A stretch of 64,000 nucleotides of DNA from Blastococcus sp. PRF04-17 (GTDB taxonomy: Bacteria > Actinomycetota > Actinomycetes > Mycobacteriales > Geodermatophilaceae). Of this stretch, positions 33,023-42,084 are shown in pieces (the stretch's first letter is position 1; each line of letters opens with the position of its first letter). The stretch is from the NCBI RefSeq assembly GCF_023016265.1, contig NZ_CP095412.1:3162001-3226000 (forward strand). Reading direction: 5' to 3'. The position numbers were made by a program, and so were the translations under genes. The notes under the pieces are model-generated. The model was not told the origin of the DNA. It did no database searches and saw only the letters and a list, made by a program, of their open reading frames with translations.

Positions 33023-34077
33023 GCCTCGGCGAACTCGACCACCTGTTCCTGGGTGAAGGCGTCCGGCACCTGGAGCTCGTACACCGTGCCGTCCTCGAAC
33101 TGCGCCTGGAGGAACCACTGCTGCATGGACTCGCCGTCCACGACGTAGCCTGAATCGGTCAGCACCAGGTGCGCCGGCCGGCCGTGGACCGTCACGGGGA
33201 TCACCGAGCCGGTCGGTCCCATCAGCCGGCCGAGCAGCTGCTCCGGGGGAACGACGTCCTCCGGCAGGGGCACCTGCACGGTGATCGTCTGCTGCTCGAA
33301 GGAGTCGTTCACCAGCGTGAGGACGCGCCCCATCTTGAAGAACTGCACCGACCACCCCTGCGGGGCCAGCTCCGCCGTGAGCGTCGCCCGCCGGGGACGG
33401 TCGACCAGCGAGTCGGCGACCTCCTGCAGCTCGTCGGCGTCCGCGTAGTCGCCGTGGCCGAGGATCGACACCCACTGGTCGTCCTGGCGTTCCCAACTGA
33501 GCCACGCGAAACGCCTGGTCGCAATCCTCGCGCAGCCCATGTCGTCGTCCTCGACGCACCACTCGCGCTCGTAGGTCACGATCTCGGCGTCGTCGTCGCC
33601 GAGGGAGATCTCGTCGACGTGGAGCACCTCATAGCCCGGGGCTGCGTCGTCGGGGCCGTTGCCCTCGGGCTCGTCCTCGCCGACGTAGATCGTGAAGCCG
33701 TTCTCGCGGGACGGGTCGTCGTACGCAGCGATGGTCGCGCCGTCGCCGCTCCCGTCGAACGCGGGCCGCAGGCCCGCGGGCTCCGGGTCGAGCGACAGGG
33801 GGAAGGTCGGCGTGTGGAAGTCGACCAGCGTGACGCTGTCTGCCGGCCTCCCGGGGCCGTCGGGTGCCGCGATCACGACCGCAGCCGCCCAGGAGGCGGC
33901 GACGGCGACCACGCCGATCCCGATGCGCCAGCGCACCTTCCGGCTGGGCATCCGCGACCGGCGCGGCCGGGCGCCGTCGATCTCGGCGAGCAGGGCGGCG
34001 CGCGCGGCGTTGCGGGCGTCGGCGGTCAGGGCCGGACCTTCGGGGCCGGCCTCGCGCAGCAGGTGGACGGTGTTCAT
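33004..34077 (-). CDS. ECF-sigma-associated membrane protein (CU044_5270-like)
   Basis: A 357-residue protein from ATG 34077, overlapping the sigma factor stop by 4 nt. The N-terminus MNTVHLLREAGPEGPALTAD and ARNAARAALLAEIDG resembles the CU044_5270-type partner proteins found after ECF sigma genes. One membrane helix follows (IGIGVVAVAASWAAAVVIA, about 50-70). The large extracytoplasmic part is acidic and has no recognised domain (LVDFHTPTFPLSLDPEPAG, FTIYVGEDEPEGNG, WLSWERQDDQWVSILGHGDY). It probably senses an envelope signal and controls the sigma factor (inference). The C-terminus ends within a 14-bp tandem repeat. Confidence 0.7.
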   Translation of the reverse strand: MNTVHLLREAGPEGPALTADARNAARAALLAEIDGARPRRSRMPSRKVRWRIGIGVVAVAASWAAAVVIAAPDGPGRPADSVTLVDFHTPTFPLSLDPEPAGLRPAFDGSGDGATIAAYDDPSRENGFTIYVGEDEPEGNGPDDAAPGYEVLHVDEISLGDDDAEIVTYEREWCVEDDDMGCARIATRRFAWLSWERQDDQWVSILGHGDYADADELQEVADSLVDRPRRATLTAELAPQGWSVQFFKMGRVLTLVNDSFEQQTITVQVPLPEDVVPPEQLLGRLMGPTGSVIPVTVHGRPAHLVLTDSGYVVDGESMQQWFLQAQFEDGTVYELQVPDAFTQEQVVEFAEAVTYHP

Positions 34078-34696
34078 CGGGTCTCCTCCAGGGAGCCGAG
34101 GGCGGCACGGGTCAGGCGGCGCGCCCGGTTGAGGCGGGAGCGGACGGTGCCCACGGGGATGTCGAGGACGGCGGCCATCTCCTCGTAGCCGAGCTGGCCC
34201 CAGGCGACGAGCAGCAGGACGTCGCGGTCGCGCTCCTTGAGGCTGGCCAGCGCCGCGGCGAGCGGGCCGCGCAGCGCGGCGGCGTCCACGCGGGCGTGGA
34301 TCTCCTCGGAGCCGGCCGGCAGCGCCGGCTCGGCGCCGCCCTTGCCAGTGCCCGGTAGCGCCGCCGCTCGCTGCGGCCGTGGCCGTGCACGACGTTCGTG
34401 GCGATGCCGAGCAGCCACGGGCGCACCTCGACGTGCTCGGGGCGATAGGCCGCACGACGCCGGAAGGCGATCAGGAACGTCTCGCTGAGCAGGTCGTCGG
34501 CCAGCTCTCCGACGCGGCGGCCCAGGTACCGGTGCACGGTCGCGGCGTGCCGGTCGAAGAGGGCGGCGAAGACCTCGGGCTCGGCGACCGACCGCGCGAT
34601 CAGCTCACCGTCCGACGGCGCAGTGTTCGGCAGCGCGCGCAGCCGGGGTGGTTCGGGTGGCGGGTCCACCGCCACCCGGACTGGCGTACTGCTCAC
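34074..34696 (-). CDS. ECF-type RNA polymerase sigma factor (apparent frameshift near 34345)
   Basis: The sigma-70 region 2 is in one frame (LIARSVAEPEVFAALFDRHA, DDLLSETFLIAFRRRAAY, VRPWLLGIATNVVHGHGRSE). Region 4 is in another (LKERDRDVLLLVAWGQLGYE, MAAVLDIPVGTVRSRLNRAR). The switch happens at about 34340-34350 in GCAAGGGCGGCG and is explained by one missing base. Joined, it is a normal ~205-residue ECF sigma factor. The start GTG at 34696 is tentative; the frame is open to 34741. It is translationally coupled to the membrane partner protein downstream. Confidence 0.8.
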
Positions 34697-34880
34697 GACA
34701 CGTGATGATGCGGCCGCGGAAGGTGAAGTCGTCACACCCACTCATGTCCGGTGCGGCGGATCGGGTTCACGCGCCGCTGGGCGGCTTGCTCCGGTGTTGC
34801 GACGGCGGCGCCTGTGGACGACGCGAGTTCATCAACAGGTCTCTTGACCTGCGGTTTTCGTCAGACTCCAGGCCTATTGT

Positions 34881-34896
34881 TCGCACAAGTGTTCGA
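34881..34896. promoter_or_regulatory. LexA/SOS-box-like site upstream of the HNH gene
   Basis: TCGCACAAGTGTTCGA matches the actinobacterial SOS box TCGAAC-N4-GTTCGA at all but one position (C for A). It ends 30 bp before the ATG of the DUF222/HNH gene. Members of the equivalent 13E12 family in Mycobacterium tuberculosis are LexA-controlled, so the placement makes sense. Confidence 0.6.
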
Positions 34897-34926
34897 TACG
34901 AGGGCGATCCAGGGAGGAGGTGGACG

Positions 34927-36158
34927 ATGTCGTCGTGGGCCTCGGTGCTCGACCAGCTCGCCGCCCTCGATCCCGCCGAGTTCGACCCGGACAGCCTCTC
35001 CGACGAACAGGTGCGCGAGGTGATCCCACGGACCCAACTCGCGATCAACCGCCTCTCGGCGCTCATGACTCGCGCCGTTGCTGCCGGGGAGGCCCGTCAG
35101 GTGCACACCGGTGACGGCATGGTCTCCATGAAGACGTGGCTGACCGGGCACTGCCGGGTCTCCGGCCGCGAAGCCGTCGGCCTGGTGCGCGCCGGCCGAC
35201 GGCTGCGGCAGCTACCGGAGCTGGCGGCCGCGTACGCCGAGGGGGCGGTCACCCGGGCACACGTCGACGCGGTCACGACGGCGGTGACGCCGGCCCGGGT
35301 CGCGAAGGCCGCCGAGGCGGGCATCGACCTCGCGGAGACCGACGAGATCCTCGCCGATGCCGCCCGCGCGCTGCTGCCCGAGGAGACGGCCCAAGCCGTG
35401 CGCCGCTGGGTGCACGGCATCGATCCGACGGTGACCTCGACGACGACGCCGGCCTGCGTCGTGTCTTCCGGATGGCCCGCTCGTCCGGCGGCCGCGTCTA
35501 CACCTCCGGCCACCTCGACCCCGTGGGCGCCGAGACCGTGCACGCCGCACTGGAAGCGGTGATGAACGGCTACCGCCCTGCCGGCGACCACCGCAGTCAC
35601 GCGGAGCGGATGGGCGACGCGTTGGTCGAGCTCTGCCGTCAGTCGTTGAACGCCGGCCGGCTGCCCGAAGTCCGAGGCCAGAGCCCCCACGTCCGCGTCG
35701 CCATCGATCTCCTGGCGCTCTGCGCCCACCGTGGCACGCCCGGCTTCGGCGAACTGCCGTTCGCCGGACCGATCTCCGCGGAAACTGCCCGACGGATCGC
35801 CTGCGACGCCGGCGTCTCCCGCATCATCGTCGGCCCGAACAGCCTTCCTCTCGACGTCGGCCGGGAGCAGCGCCTGTTCCCCGTCGGCATCCGTCGCGCC
35901 ATCGAGCAACGCGACAGGCACTGCGTCTTCGCGGGGTGCACGGCCCCGCCGGCCTGGTGCGACGTCCATCATGTCGATCACTGGGCATGGGGCGGGGAGA
36001 CCTCCTGCGAGACCGGCGCCCTGGTCTGCGAACACCACCACACCGCGGTCCACGAGGGCGGCTTCCGGGTCGTCCGCGAAGCAGGCACCGCCGCCTGGCA
36101 CACCTACCGCCCCGACGGCAGCGAGGTCACCGTCCGGGTGAGAGGTCCGGCCCCGTAG
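34927..36158 (+). CDS. DUF222/HNH endonuclease-family protein, 13E12-like (apparent frameshift near 35435)
   Basis: From ATG 34927 (ribosome site AGGGAGGAGG) the DUF222 part reads WASVLDQLAALDPAEFDPDS, LMTRAVAAGEARQVHTGDG and SGREAVGLVRAGRRLRQLPE. At about 35430-35440 one base appears to be missing. The next frame continues LDDDAGLRRVFRMARSSGGR to the C-terminal HNH domain: QRDRHCVFAGCTAPPAWCDV, HHVDHWAWGG and LVCEHHHTAVHEGGFRVV. The joined protein is about 410 residues, normal for the family. These proteins are abundant in actinobacteria, often as mobile or repeated elements, and carry an HNH nuclease motif; their biological role is not established. The 3' end overlaps the convergent GNAT gene by 32 nt. 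Confidence 0.82.
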
Positions 36159-36606
36159 CCCGTTCGAAGAACAGGGAGTGCTCGGCGTCGGGATCGCCGA
36201 GGTACGCACCGAACGCCTCGATCGGCCGGTAGCCCGCGCCGCTGCAGAGGGCGATCGCCTCGGGCTGCAACGGGTCGGTCTCGCGCCGCAGGGTGGTCCA
36301 GCCGCGCTCGGCAGCCGCCCGCTCGAGGCCGCCCAGCACGAGCTTGGACAGGCCCCGGCCGCGCGCCGAGGGTTGCCACGTACATGCGCTTCACCTCGGC
36401 GGCGTCGCCCCCCAGATGGCGGAGGGCACCGCAGCCCAGCGGCGTCCCGTCGTCCTCGCGGACACCAGGACGACGCTGACGTCGGCGGCCGACGGCTTCC
36501 TGCCCGGCTCGTCCTCGCCGCCGTAGCGGGCGCGGATATCGCCCTGCTGGTCGGCGGCCAGCCGCTGGACGTCGGGGTCGTCCCAGGGCGCCGCCTCGAT
36601 CCTCAC
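36127..36606 (-). pseudogene. GNAT-family acetyltransferase with two apparent frameshifts
   Basis: Three frames must be joined: VRIEAAPWDDPDVQRLAADQ from GTG 36606; then REDDGTPLGCGALRHLGG and AAEVKRMYVA after a missing base near 36487; then RGRGLSKLVLGGLERAAAER, with ETDPLQPEAIALCSGAGYRP, after an extra base near 36372. Together they form a normal ~160-residue GNAT domain with the acetyl-CoA-binding R-G-x-G-L signature. Either two sequencing errors or real decay. The substrate is unknown. Confidence 0.7.
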
Positions 36607-36679
36607 GCGGTCGTCCTCGTGCCCGGGAGCTCGGAGACCGCGGGGTACCGTCGCCGTACCGCCGATTCGAAGGGGAACC

Positions 36680-37843
36680 GTGCCGGTCGACCGCGAACTG
36701 CCCACGCCCGAGGCGCACGACCTCCTGGCGCTGACCCGCGACCTGGCCGACGCCGAGCTCGCGCCGAAGGCGGCCGAGTACGAGCGCGAGGAGCGCTTCC
36801 CTCGCGAGGTGTTCCGGGTCCTCGGGGACGCCGGCCTGCTCGGCCTGCCCTTCGGTGAGGACGTGGGCGGCGGCGGCCAGCCATACGAGGTCTACCTCCA
36901 GGTCGTCGAGGAGCTCGCGGCCCGCTGGGCGAGCGTCGCGCTCGGGGTCAGCGTGCACACCCTCGCCTGCTTCCCCATCGACCGGTTCGGCACCGAGGAG
37001 CAGCGGCGCGACCTGCTGCCCGACATGGTCGGCGGGCAACTGCTGGGCGCCTACTGCCTCTCGGAGGCGCACGCCGGCTCCGATCCGGCCGCCATGCGGG
37101 CGGCGGCCAAGACCTCCGACGGAGGCTGGTTGGCCAACGGCGAGAAGGCCTGGGTGACCCACGGCGGGCACGCCGACTTCTACTCGACCTTCCTGCGCAC
37201 CCCGGACGACGGCGAGCGCGGGATCTCCTGCTTCCACCTGTCCCCGGACCTGCCGGGGCTGGCCGCCGCCCGGCCGGAGGAGAAGATGGGCCTCACCGGG
37301 TCGACGACCGCCGCGATCCGGCTGGACGACGTCCCGGTGCCCGCCGACCGGCTCGTGGGCGAGCGCGGCCGGGGACTCTCGATCGCCCTCGGCGCGCTCG
37401 ACTCCGGGCGGCTCGGGGTCAGTGCGGTCGCCGTGGGCCTGGCCCAGTCGGCGCTCGACGTCGCCGTCCGGTACGCCACCGAGCGCGAGGCGTTCGGCCG
37501 GCGCATCGTCGACCACCAGGGCGTGGCCTTCCTGCTCGCCGACATGGCCGCCGCGGTGGAGTCCGCCCGCGCGACCTACCTGGTCGCCGCCCGCCGCAAG
37601 GACGCCGGCAAGGAATACTCGCGGCAGGCCAGCATCGCCAAGCTGGTGGCGACCGACGCGGCGATGAAGGTCACGACCGACGCCGTCCAGGTGCTCGGCG
37701 GCGCCGGATACACCCGGGAGTTCCCCGTCGAGCGCTACATGCGCGAGGCCAAGGTCATGCAGATCTTCGAGGGCACCAATCAGATCCAGCGGATGGTCAT
37801 CGGCAAGTCGCTGGCCCGTGAGGCGGCACCCGCCGCGGGCTGA
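36680..37843 (+). CDS. Acyl-CoA dehydrogenase
   Basis: A 387-residue flavoenzyme from GTG 36680 (ribosome site GAAGGGGAA). The standard three-domain layout is present: an N-terminal helical domain (LLALTRDLADAELAPKAAEY), the middle FAD-binding domain (GAYCLSEAHAGSDPAAMRAA, GLTGSTTAAIRLDDVPVPAD) and the C-terminal domain (GRLGVSAVAVGLAQSALDVA, VQVLGGAGYTREFPVERYMR). The catalytic Glu is in MQIFEGTNQIQRMVIGKSLA. It introduces a trans-2 double bond into acyl-CoA in fatty acid or branched-chain amino acid breakdown. No partner genes are adjacent. Confidence 0.93.
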   Translation: MPVDRELPTPEAHDLLALTRDLADAELAPKAAEYEREERFPREVFRVLGDAGLLGLPFGEDVGGGGQPYEVYLQVVEELAARWASVALGVSVHTLACFPIDRFGTEEQRRDLLPDMVGGQLLGAYCLSEAHAGSDPAAMRAAAKTSDGGWLANGEKAWVTHGGHADFYSTFLRTPDDGERGISCFHLSPDLPGLAAARPEEKMGLTGSTTAAIRLDDVPVPADRLVGERGRGLSIALGALDSGRLGVSAVAVGLAQSALDVAVRYATEREAFGRRIVDHQGVAFLLADMAAAVESARATYLVAARRKDAGKEYSRQASIAKLVATDAAMKVTTDAVQVLGGAGYTREFPVERYMREAKVMQIFEGTNQIQRMVIGKSLAREAAPAAG

Positions 37844-37882
37844 CCCGGCCGACCTGTCGGTGCCCGGGTGGAGCATCCCGGC

Positions 37883-38362
37883 ATGGCCACCTTCACCGAG
37901 GTCGAGGCAGACGAGCCGGAGTTCGCCGCGCGGGTGCGGGCGGCCTTCGACGCCCGGGAGCACAAGATCCTCGCCACGCTGCGCCCCGACGGAGCACCCC
38001 GGGCCAGCGGCATCACGATGCAGTTCGTCGCGGGCGAGCCGTGGCTGGCCGGCATGCCCCGGTCGGTCAAGTTCGCCGACCTGCGCCGGGACGGCCGGTT
38101 CGCGCTGCACAGCAGCAGCGCCGACTCCGACGCGTTCATCGCCGACGCGAAGCTGTCCGGCCTCGCCGTCGAGGTGACCGACCCGGCCGAGCGGGCCGCG
38201 TTCGCCACGGCCGCGGGGGTGCCGAGCGGGTCGGGCGGGTTCGAGCTGTTCCGCGTGGAGCTGGACCAGGTCGTGCTCGTCCACCTCGACGAGGGGAGGA
38301 CCGCGCTCGTCATCGACTCCTGGCGGCCGGGCCGTGGCCTCACGAGCGCGCGGCGGACCTAG
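37883..38362 (+). CDS. Pyridoxamine 5'-phosphate oxidase-fold protein
   Basis: A 159-residue split-barrel protein from ATG 37883. FDAREHKILATLRPDGAPRA opens the barrel; KFADLRRDGRFALHSSSAD and ELFRVELDQVVLVHLDEGRT continue it. This is the PNPOx-like or F420-dependent fold used by small flavin or deazaflavin oxidoreductases. No residue identifies the cofactor with certainty. It follows the acyl-CoA dehydrogenase by 39 nt and may be co-transcribed. Confidence 0.78.
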   Translation: MATFTEVEADEPEFAARVRAAFDAREHKILATLRPDGAPRASGITMQFVAGEPWLAGMPRSVKFADLRRDGRFALHSSSADSDAFIADAKLSGLAVEVTDPAERAAFATAAGVPSGSGGFELFRVELDQVVLVHLDEGRTALVIDSWRPGRGLTSARRT

Positions 38363-38478
38363 GGGTCCACCGGTCGACGGACACGCGCTGGACCGGTCGG
38401 CGGAACCGCCCCCGGATCGCTGGACGACCGCCTGCGCCGCGACCCACACTGGGATCCACCACCTCGAGGAGGAGCCCG

Positions 38479-38946
38479 ATGCCCGAGCCGCACCTGCGCG
38501 CCGCCGATGCCGACCGGGCGGCGGTGGCCGAGGCGCTCGGCGCGCACATGTCCGCCGGGCGGCTGACCCTCGAGGAGTACGACGAGCGCCTGGCCCGGGC
38601 GTACTCCGCCAAGACCTACGGCGAGCTCGCCGAGCTGACCGCCGACCTGCCGAATGCCCCCCGCCACCGCCCGCCGACACGCACCGAGCAGTCCGCACCC
38701 GCCCTGCCGGCGTCCGCGTCCGCGCAGCAGGGTCCGTGGGGGTGGGACGACCGGCACTCCTGGCGGGCGTGGGCGAGCACCGCCGTGATCGTGCTGGTCA
38801 TCTGGGCCGCGACGTCGCTGGCCAACTGGGAGCTGCTGTACTTCTGGCCCGTGTGGGTCATCGGCCCGTGGGGTGCTGTCCTGCTGGCGCGGACGATCAC
38901 CAGCGCCCGTGAGGGCGGCGACGGGCACCGCCGGCTGAGCAGCTGA
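38479..38946 (+). CDS. DUF1707 protein with a two-helix membrane domain
   Basis: A 155-residue protein from ATG 38479 with ribosome site GAGGAGGAG. The DUF1707 (SHOCT-like) N-terminus is LRAADADRAAVAEALGAHMS, then GRLTLEEYDERLARAYSAKT and ELTADLP. A linker leads to two membrane helices (WASTAVIVLVIWAATSLANW, LLYFWPVWVIGPWGAVLLA). The fold is common in actinobacteria and its function is unknown. Confidence 0.85.
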   Translation: MPEPHLRAADADRAAVAEALGAHMSAGRLTLEEYDERLARAYSAKTYGELAELTADLPNAPRHRPPTRTEQSAPALPASASAQQGPWGWDDRHSWRAWASTAVIVLVIWAATSLANWELLYFWPVWVIGPWGAVLLARTITSAREGGDGHRRLSS

Positions 38947-38966
38947 GCTGCCGCGGTCGAACTGGG

Positions 38967-39048
38967 TGGGCAAGGGGGAGTTGAACCCCCACGTCCTTTC
39001 GGACACACGGACCTGAACCGTGCGCGTCTGCCATTCCGCCACTTGCCC
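38967..39048 (-). tRNA. tRNA-Leu (anticodon CAG)
   Basis: The reverse strand folds into a type II tRNA. The acceptor GGGCAAG pairs with CTTGCCC; the D-arm is GCGGAATGGCAGACGC. The anticodon stem-loop ACGGTTCAGGTCCGT shows CAG. A long variable arm (TGTCCGAAAGGACG) and T-arm (GGGGGTTCAACTCCCCC) follow, and the discriminator is A. The long variable arm is typical of tRNA-Leu. Confidence 0.95.
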
Positions 39049-39250
39049 TGGCGAGCGACGACACTAGCAGCCGGAGACCGCGGCACGGGTGGGGGGTCGG
39101 CCACCCGGGGTGGGCGTCGAACGCCCCCGTCGCAGGTCCTCGCGGGTGCTTCTCCACTTACTGGCGAGTTCCTGGTCGGTCCACGGTGCGCGGCCCGGCT
39201 ACGATCATCGGTGGCAGATCGGGACGTCCGACCAACGCAAGGGAGCGACT

Positions 39251-40092
39251 GTGGGTGTGCTGCAGCGCTTCGAGCGGCGGCTCGAGGGCATGGTCGGCCT
39301 CGCCTTCGCCCGCATCTTCAAGGGCAAGGTGCACCCGGCCGAGATCGCGAAGGCGCTCACCCGCGAGGCCGACGAGCAGCGCTCGGTGCTGGGCGAGGGC
39401 CGGGTGCTGGCGCCCAACGTCTACGTCGTCACCCTCGGCCGCACCGACTTCGAGCACCTGGGGCAGTGGTCGGACCAGCTCGCCGGCGAGCTCGCGGACA
39501 TGGTCACCGAGCACATCGACGACGAGGGCTACCAGATCTTCGACAAGGTGACGGTTCGTCTGGAGCGTGACCTCGACCTGCCCACCGGCGTCTTCGAGGT
39601 CAGCTCGCACGTCGCCGACCCCGCCCGTCCGCCCTCGCGCGACGACCTTGCCTCCGCCCAGATCGCGGCTCCCCCGCAGGTCGTCCCGCCGGCGACCGGC
39701 CAGCACCCCCCGCTGCCTCCACTCCCCCGCTGCGCGGCCGCGTCGCCACGGACACCGGCAAGCAGGGCCCGTCGATCGTCGGGCGCGCCGGCTCCCGGCC
39801 GGGCATGACGCACGTCCTGGTGGTCGACGGCCCGGGCACCCGCCACGAGCTGTCCACCGGTCGCAACGTCATCGGCCGCGGCACCGAGGCCGACATCCGG
39901 CTGCCCGACACCGGCGTCAGCCGCAAGCACGTCGACGTCATCCTCGACAACGGGACGGCGACGGTGGTCGACCTCGGCTCGACCAACGGCACCCTGGTCA
40001 ACGGCCGCCGGGTCAGCCGGCAGGCGCTGGTCGACGGCGACGTCATCCGCATCGGCCACTCCGTGCTGGTCTACCGGCAGGACGGCGCGTGA
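39251..40092 (+). CDS. fhaA: FhaA: DUF3662/FHA-domain protein (apparent frameshift near 39718)
   Basis: From GTG 39251 the N-terminal DUF3662 domain reads VLQRFERRLEGMVGLAFARI, then FKGKVHPAEIAKALTREADE. A Pro-rich linker shows one missing base at about 39715-39722. The next frame runs LRGRVATDTGKQGPSIVGRA and then the FHA domain (HELSTGRNVIGRGTEADIRL, GVSRKHVDVI, DLGSTNGTLVNGRRV). In mycobacteria FhaA binds phosphorylated MviN/FhaA partners in peptidoglycan synthesis under PknB control. It heads the fha-pstP-rodA-pbpA-pknA-pknB operon. Confidence 0.88.
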
Positions 40093-40099
40093 GGGCGCT

Positions 40100-40564
40100 G
40101 TGACCCCCGAGATCGTCCTGCAGATCTTCCGCTTCGGCTTCCTGCTGCTCCTGTGGCTGTTCATCTTCGCGGCGTTCCGGGTGGTGCGGGCGGACCTGTT
40201 CGGCGGTCGGGCCGGCCGGGTGGCCTCGGTGCCGCCGCGAGCCGCCCCGGCGGGCAAGAAGCGCGGCGGTCGCGGCCCGAAGACACTGGTGGTCACCGCC
40301 GGCCCGCTGACCGGCACGAAGATCACCCTCGGCGACCAGCCGATCCTGATCGGCCGGGCCGACGACTCCACCCTGGTGCTCACCGACGACTTCGCGAGCT
40401 CGCGGCACGCGCGCCTGACCAACCGAGGGGGCCAGTGGTACGTCGAGGATCTCGGGTCCACCAACGGCACCTACCTCGACCAGCAGCGCGTGCAGGGCCC
40501 TCTCCTGGTCAACCCGGGCCAGCCGATCCGCATCGGGCAGACTGCTCTGGAGCTGCGCACGTGA
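40100..40564 (+). CDS. fhaB: FhaB/FipA-type membrane FHA-domain protein
   Basis: A 154-residue protein from GTG 40100, 7 nt after fhaA. One N-terminal membrane helix (FRFGFLLLLWLFIFAAFRVV) leads to a basic linker (AGKKRGGRGP) and an FHA domain with the phosphothreonine-binding residues: ILIGRADDSTLVLTDDFASS, RHARL and DLGSTNGTYLD. The mycobacterial counterpart (FipA) is a PknA/PknB substrate connecting kinase signalling to FtsZ and division. Confidence 0.93.
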   Translation: MTPEIVLQIFRFGFLLLLWLFIFAAFRVVRADLFGGRAGRVASVPPRAAPAGKKRGGRGPKTLVVTAGPLTGTKITLGDQPILIGRADDSTLVLTDDFASSRHARLTNRGGQWYVEDLGSTNGTYLDQQRVQGPLLVNPGQPIRIGQTALELRT

Positions 40565-40637
40565 GCGAGCGTGCCGGCACGACGATGAGCAGAGCAGACG
40601 GGCGCACGCGCCCCCCGAGCGCCGGCGAGGTGGACCG

Positions 40638-42044
40638 ATGAGCCTCGTGCTGCGCTACGCCGCACGCTCGGACCGCGGGCTGATCCGCGGCAACAACCAG
40701 GACTCCGTCTACGCTGGTCCCCGTCTGCTCGCCGTCGCCGACGGCATGGGCGGCCACGCCGCCGGCGACGTCGCGAGCAAGGTGGTCATCGCCGCCCTCG
40801 AGCACCTGGACGACGACGCGCCGTCCGGGGACATGCTGCAGGCCCTGCGCCAGGCGGTCTTCGAGGGCAGCGAGCACCTGCGCGAGGTCATCCGCGAGTC
40901 CCCGCAGCTCGAAGGCATGGGGACGACGCTCACGGCGATCCTGTTCGCCGGCGGCCGGCTCGCCCTCTGCCACGTCGGCGACTCCCGCGCCTACCTGATG
41001 CGCGACGGGCAGCTGTCCCAGATCACCCACGACGACACGTTCGTCCAGACGCTGATCGACGACGGGCGGATCACGGCCGAGGAGGCCAACAGCCACCCGC
41101 AGCGCTCCCTGCTCCTGCGCGCCCTCAACGGCCAGGAGGTCGAGCCGGACCTGTCGATGCGCGAGGCGCGCGCCGGCGACCGCTACCTGCTCTGCTCCGA
41201 CGGTCTCTCCGGCGTGGTCAGCGAGGAGACCCTCGCGGACGCGCTGAAGGACCCGGACCCCGAGTCGACCGCGGACCGGCTGATCGAGCTGGCGCTGCGC
41301 AGCGGCGGCCCCGACAACGTGACGGTCATCGTCGCCGACGTCATCGAGGACACCGGCGGCCGCGGCCGGGTGGACCCGGTCGTCGACGGGGCCGCCGGCG
41401 ACAGCGTCGGGCAGCGGGAGGTCGACGCCCGGTCCGCCGCCGGCCGGGCCGCGCTGGCCGACCCACCGGCGGCTCCGCCGCCGACACCCACACCGTCGAC
41501 GGGCGGCGGCCCCTCCGCCCGCCGCCGCCCGATGCGACTCCTCCTGGTGGCGGTGATCGCTCTCCTCGTCCTGGTCGCGGGCGCGGTCGGTTCGTACTTC
41601 TGGGCGCTCCAGCACTGGTTCGTGGGCGTCGACGGCAGCGGCGAGACCGAGCACGTCGCGGTCTTCCGCGGCCTGAACGTCTCGATCGTCGGGTTCGAGT
41701 TCTTCGAGGTCGACGAGGACACCGGCCTGCCGGTCGCCGACCTGGAGCCCCAGGCCCGCAACCGGGTCCGCGGCGGCATCACGGCGGACGACTCCGCGGA
41801 CGCCGACCGCATCATCGCGGCCCTGCGCGAGCAGCGGCTGCCGGAATGCCCCACCGAGGACGACGCCGCGACGACGTCGGCACCGTCGAGCCCCACGGCC
41901 GGCACCACCGGCTCGGGACCCGCACCCGGTGGAGCGGCGACCGAGCCCTCGGCGCCCGCGGCCGCCACGACCACCGCTCCCACCACCTCGGCCCGGACGT
42001 CGGAGTCGCCCGAGCCGGGGACGGACTGCCGGAGCGCCGACTAG
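40638..42044 (+). CDS. pstP: PstP: membrane PP2C-type Ser/Thr phosphatase
   Basis: A 468-residue phosphatase. The PP2C domain (1-240) has GNNQDSVYAGPRLLAVADGM, GGHAAGDVAS, CHVGDSRAYLMRDG, CSDGLSGVVSEE and GGPDNVTVIVAD, with all metal-binding Asp residues. A linker is followed by one membrane helix (LLLVAVIALLVLVAGAVGSY, about 300-320) and an extracytoplasmic part ending in a Thr/Pro/Ser-rich tail. It should dephosphorylate the Ser/Thr kinases and FHA proteins of this operon. Confidence 0.93.
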   Translation: MSLVLRYAARSDRGLIRGNNQDSVYAGPRLLAVADGMGGHAAGDVASKVVIAALEHLDDDAPSGDMLQALRQAVFEGSEHLREVIRESPQLEGMGTTLTAILFAGGRLALCHVGDSRAYLMRDGQLSQITHDDTFVQTLIDDGRITAEEANSHPQRSLLLRALNGQEVEPDLSMREARAGDRYLLCSDGLSGVVSEETLADALKDPDPESTADRLIELALRSGGPDNVTVIVADVIEDTGGRGRVDPVVDGAAGDSVGQREVDARSAAGRAALADPPAAPPPTPTPSTGGGPSARRRPMRLLLVAVIALLVLVAGAVGSYFWALQHWFVGVDGSGETEHVAVFRGLNVSIVGFEFFEVDEDTGLPVADLEPQARNRVRGGITADDSADADRIIAALREQRLPECPTEDDAATTSAPSSPTAGTTGSGPAPGGAATEPSAPAAATTTAPTTSARTSESPEPGTDCRSAD

Positions 42045-42084
42045 TGAGCGCCGCAGGCACGGGTTCCCCACCGGAGGTGTGTTG

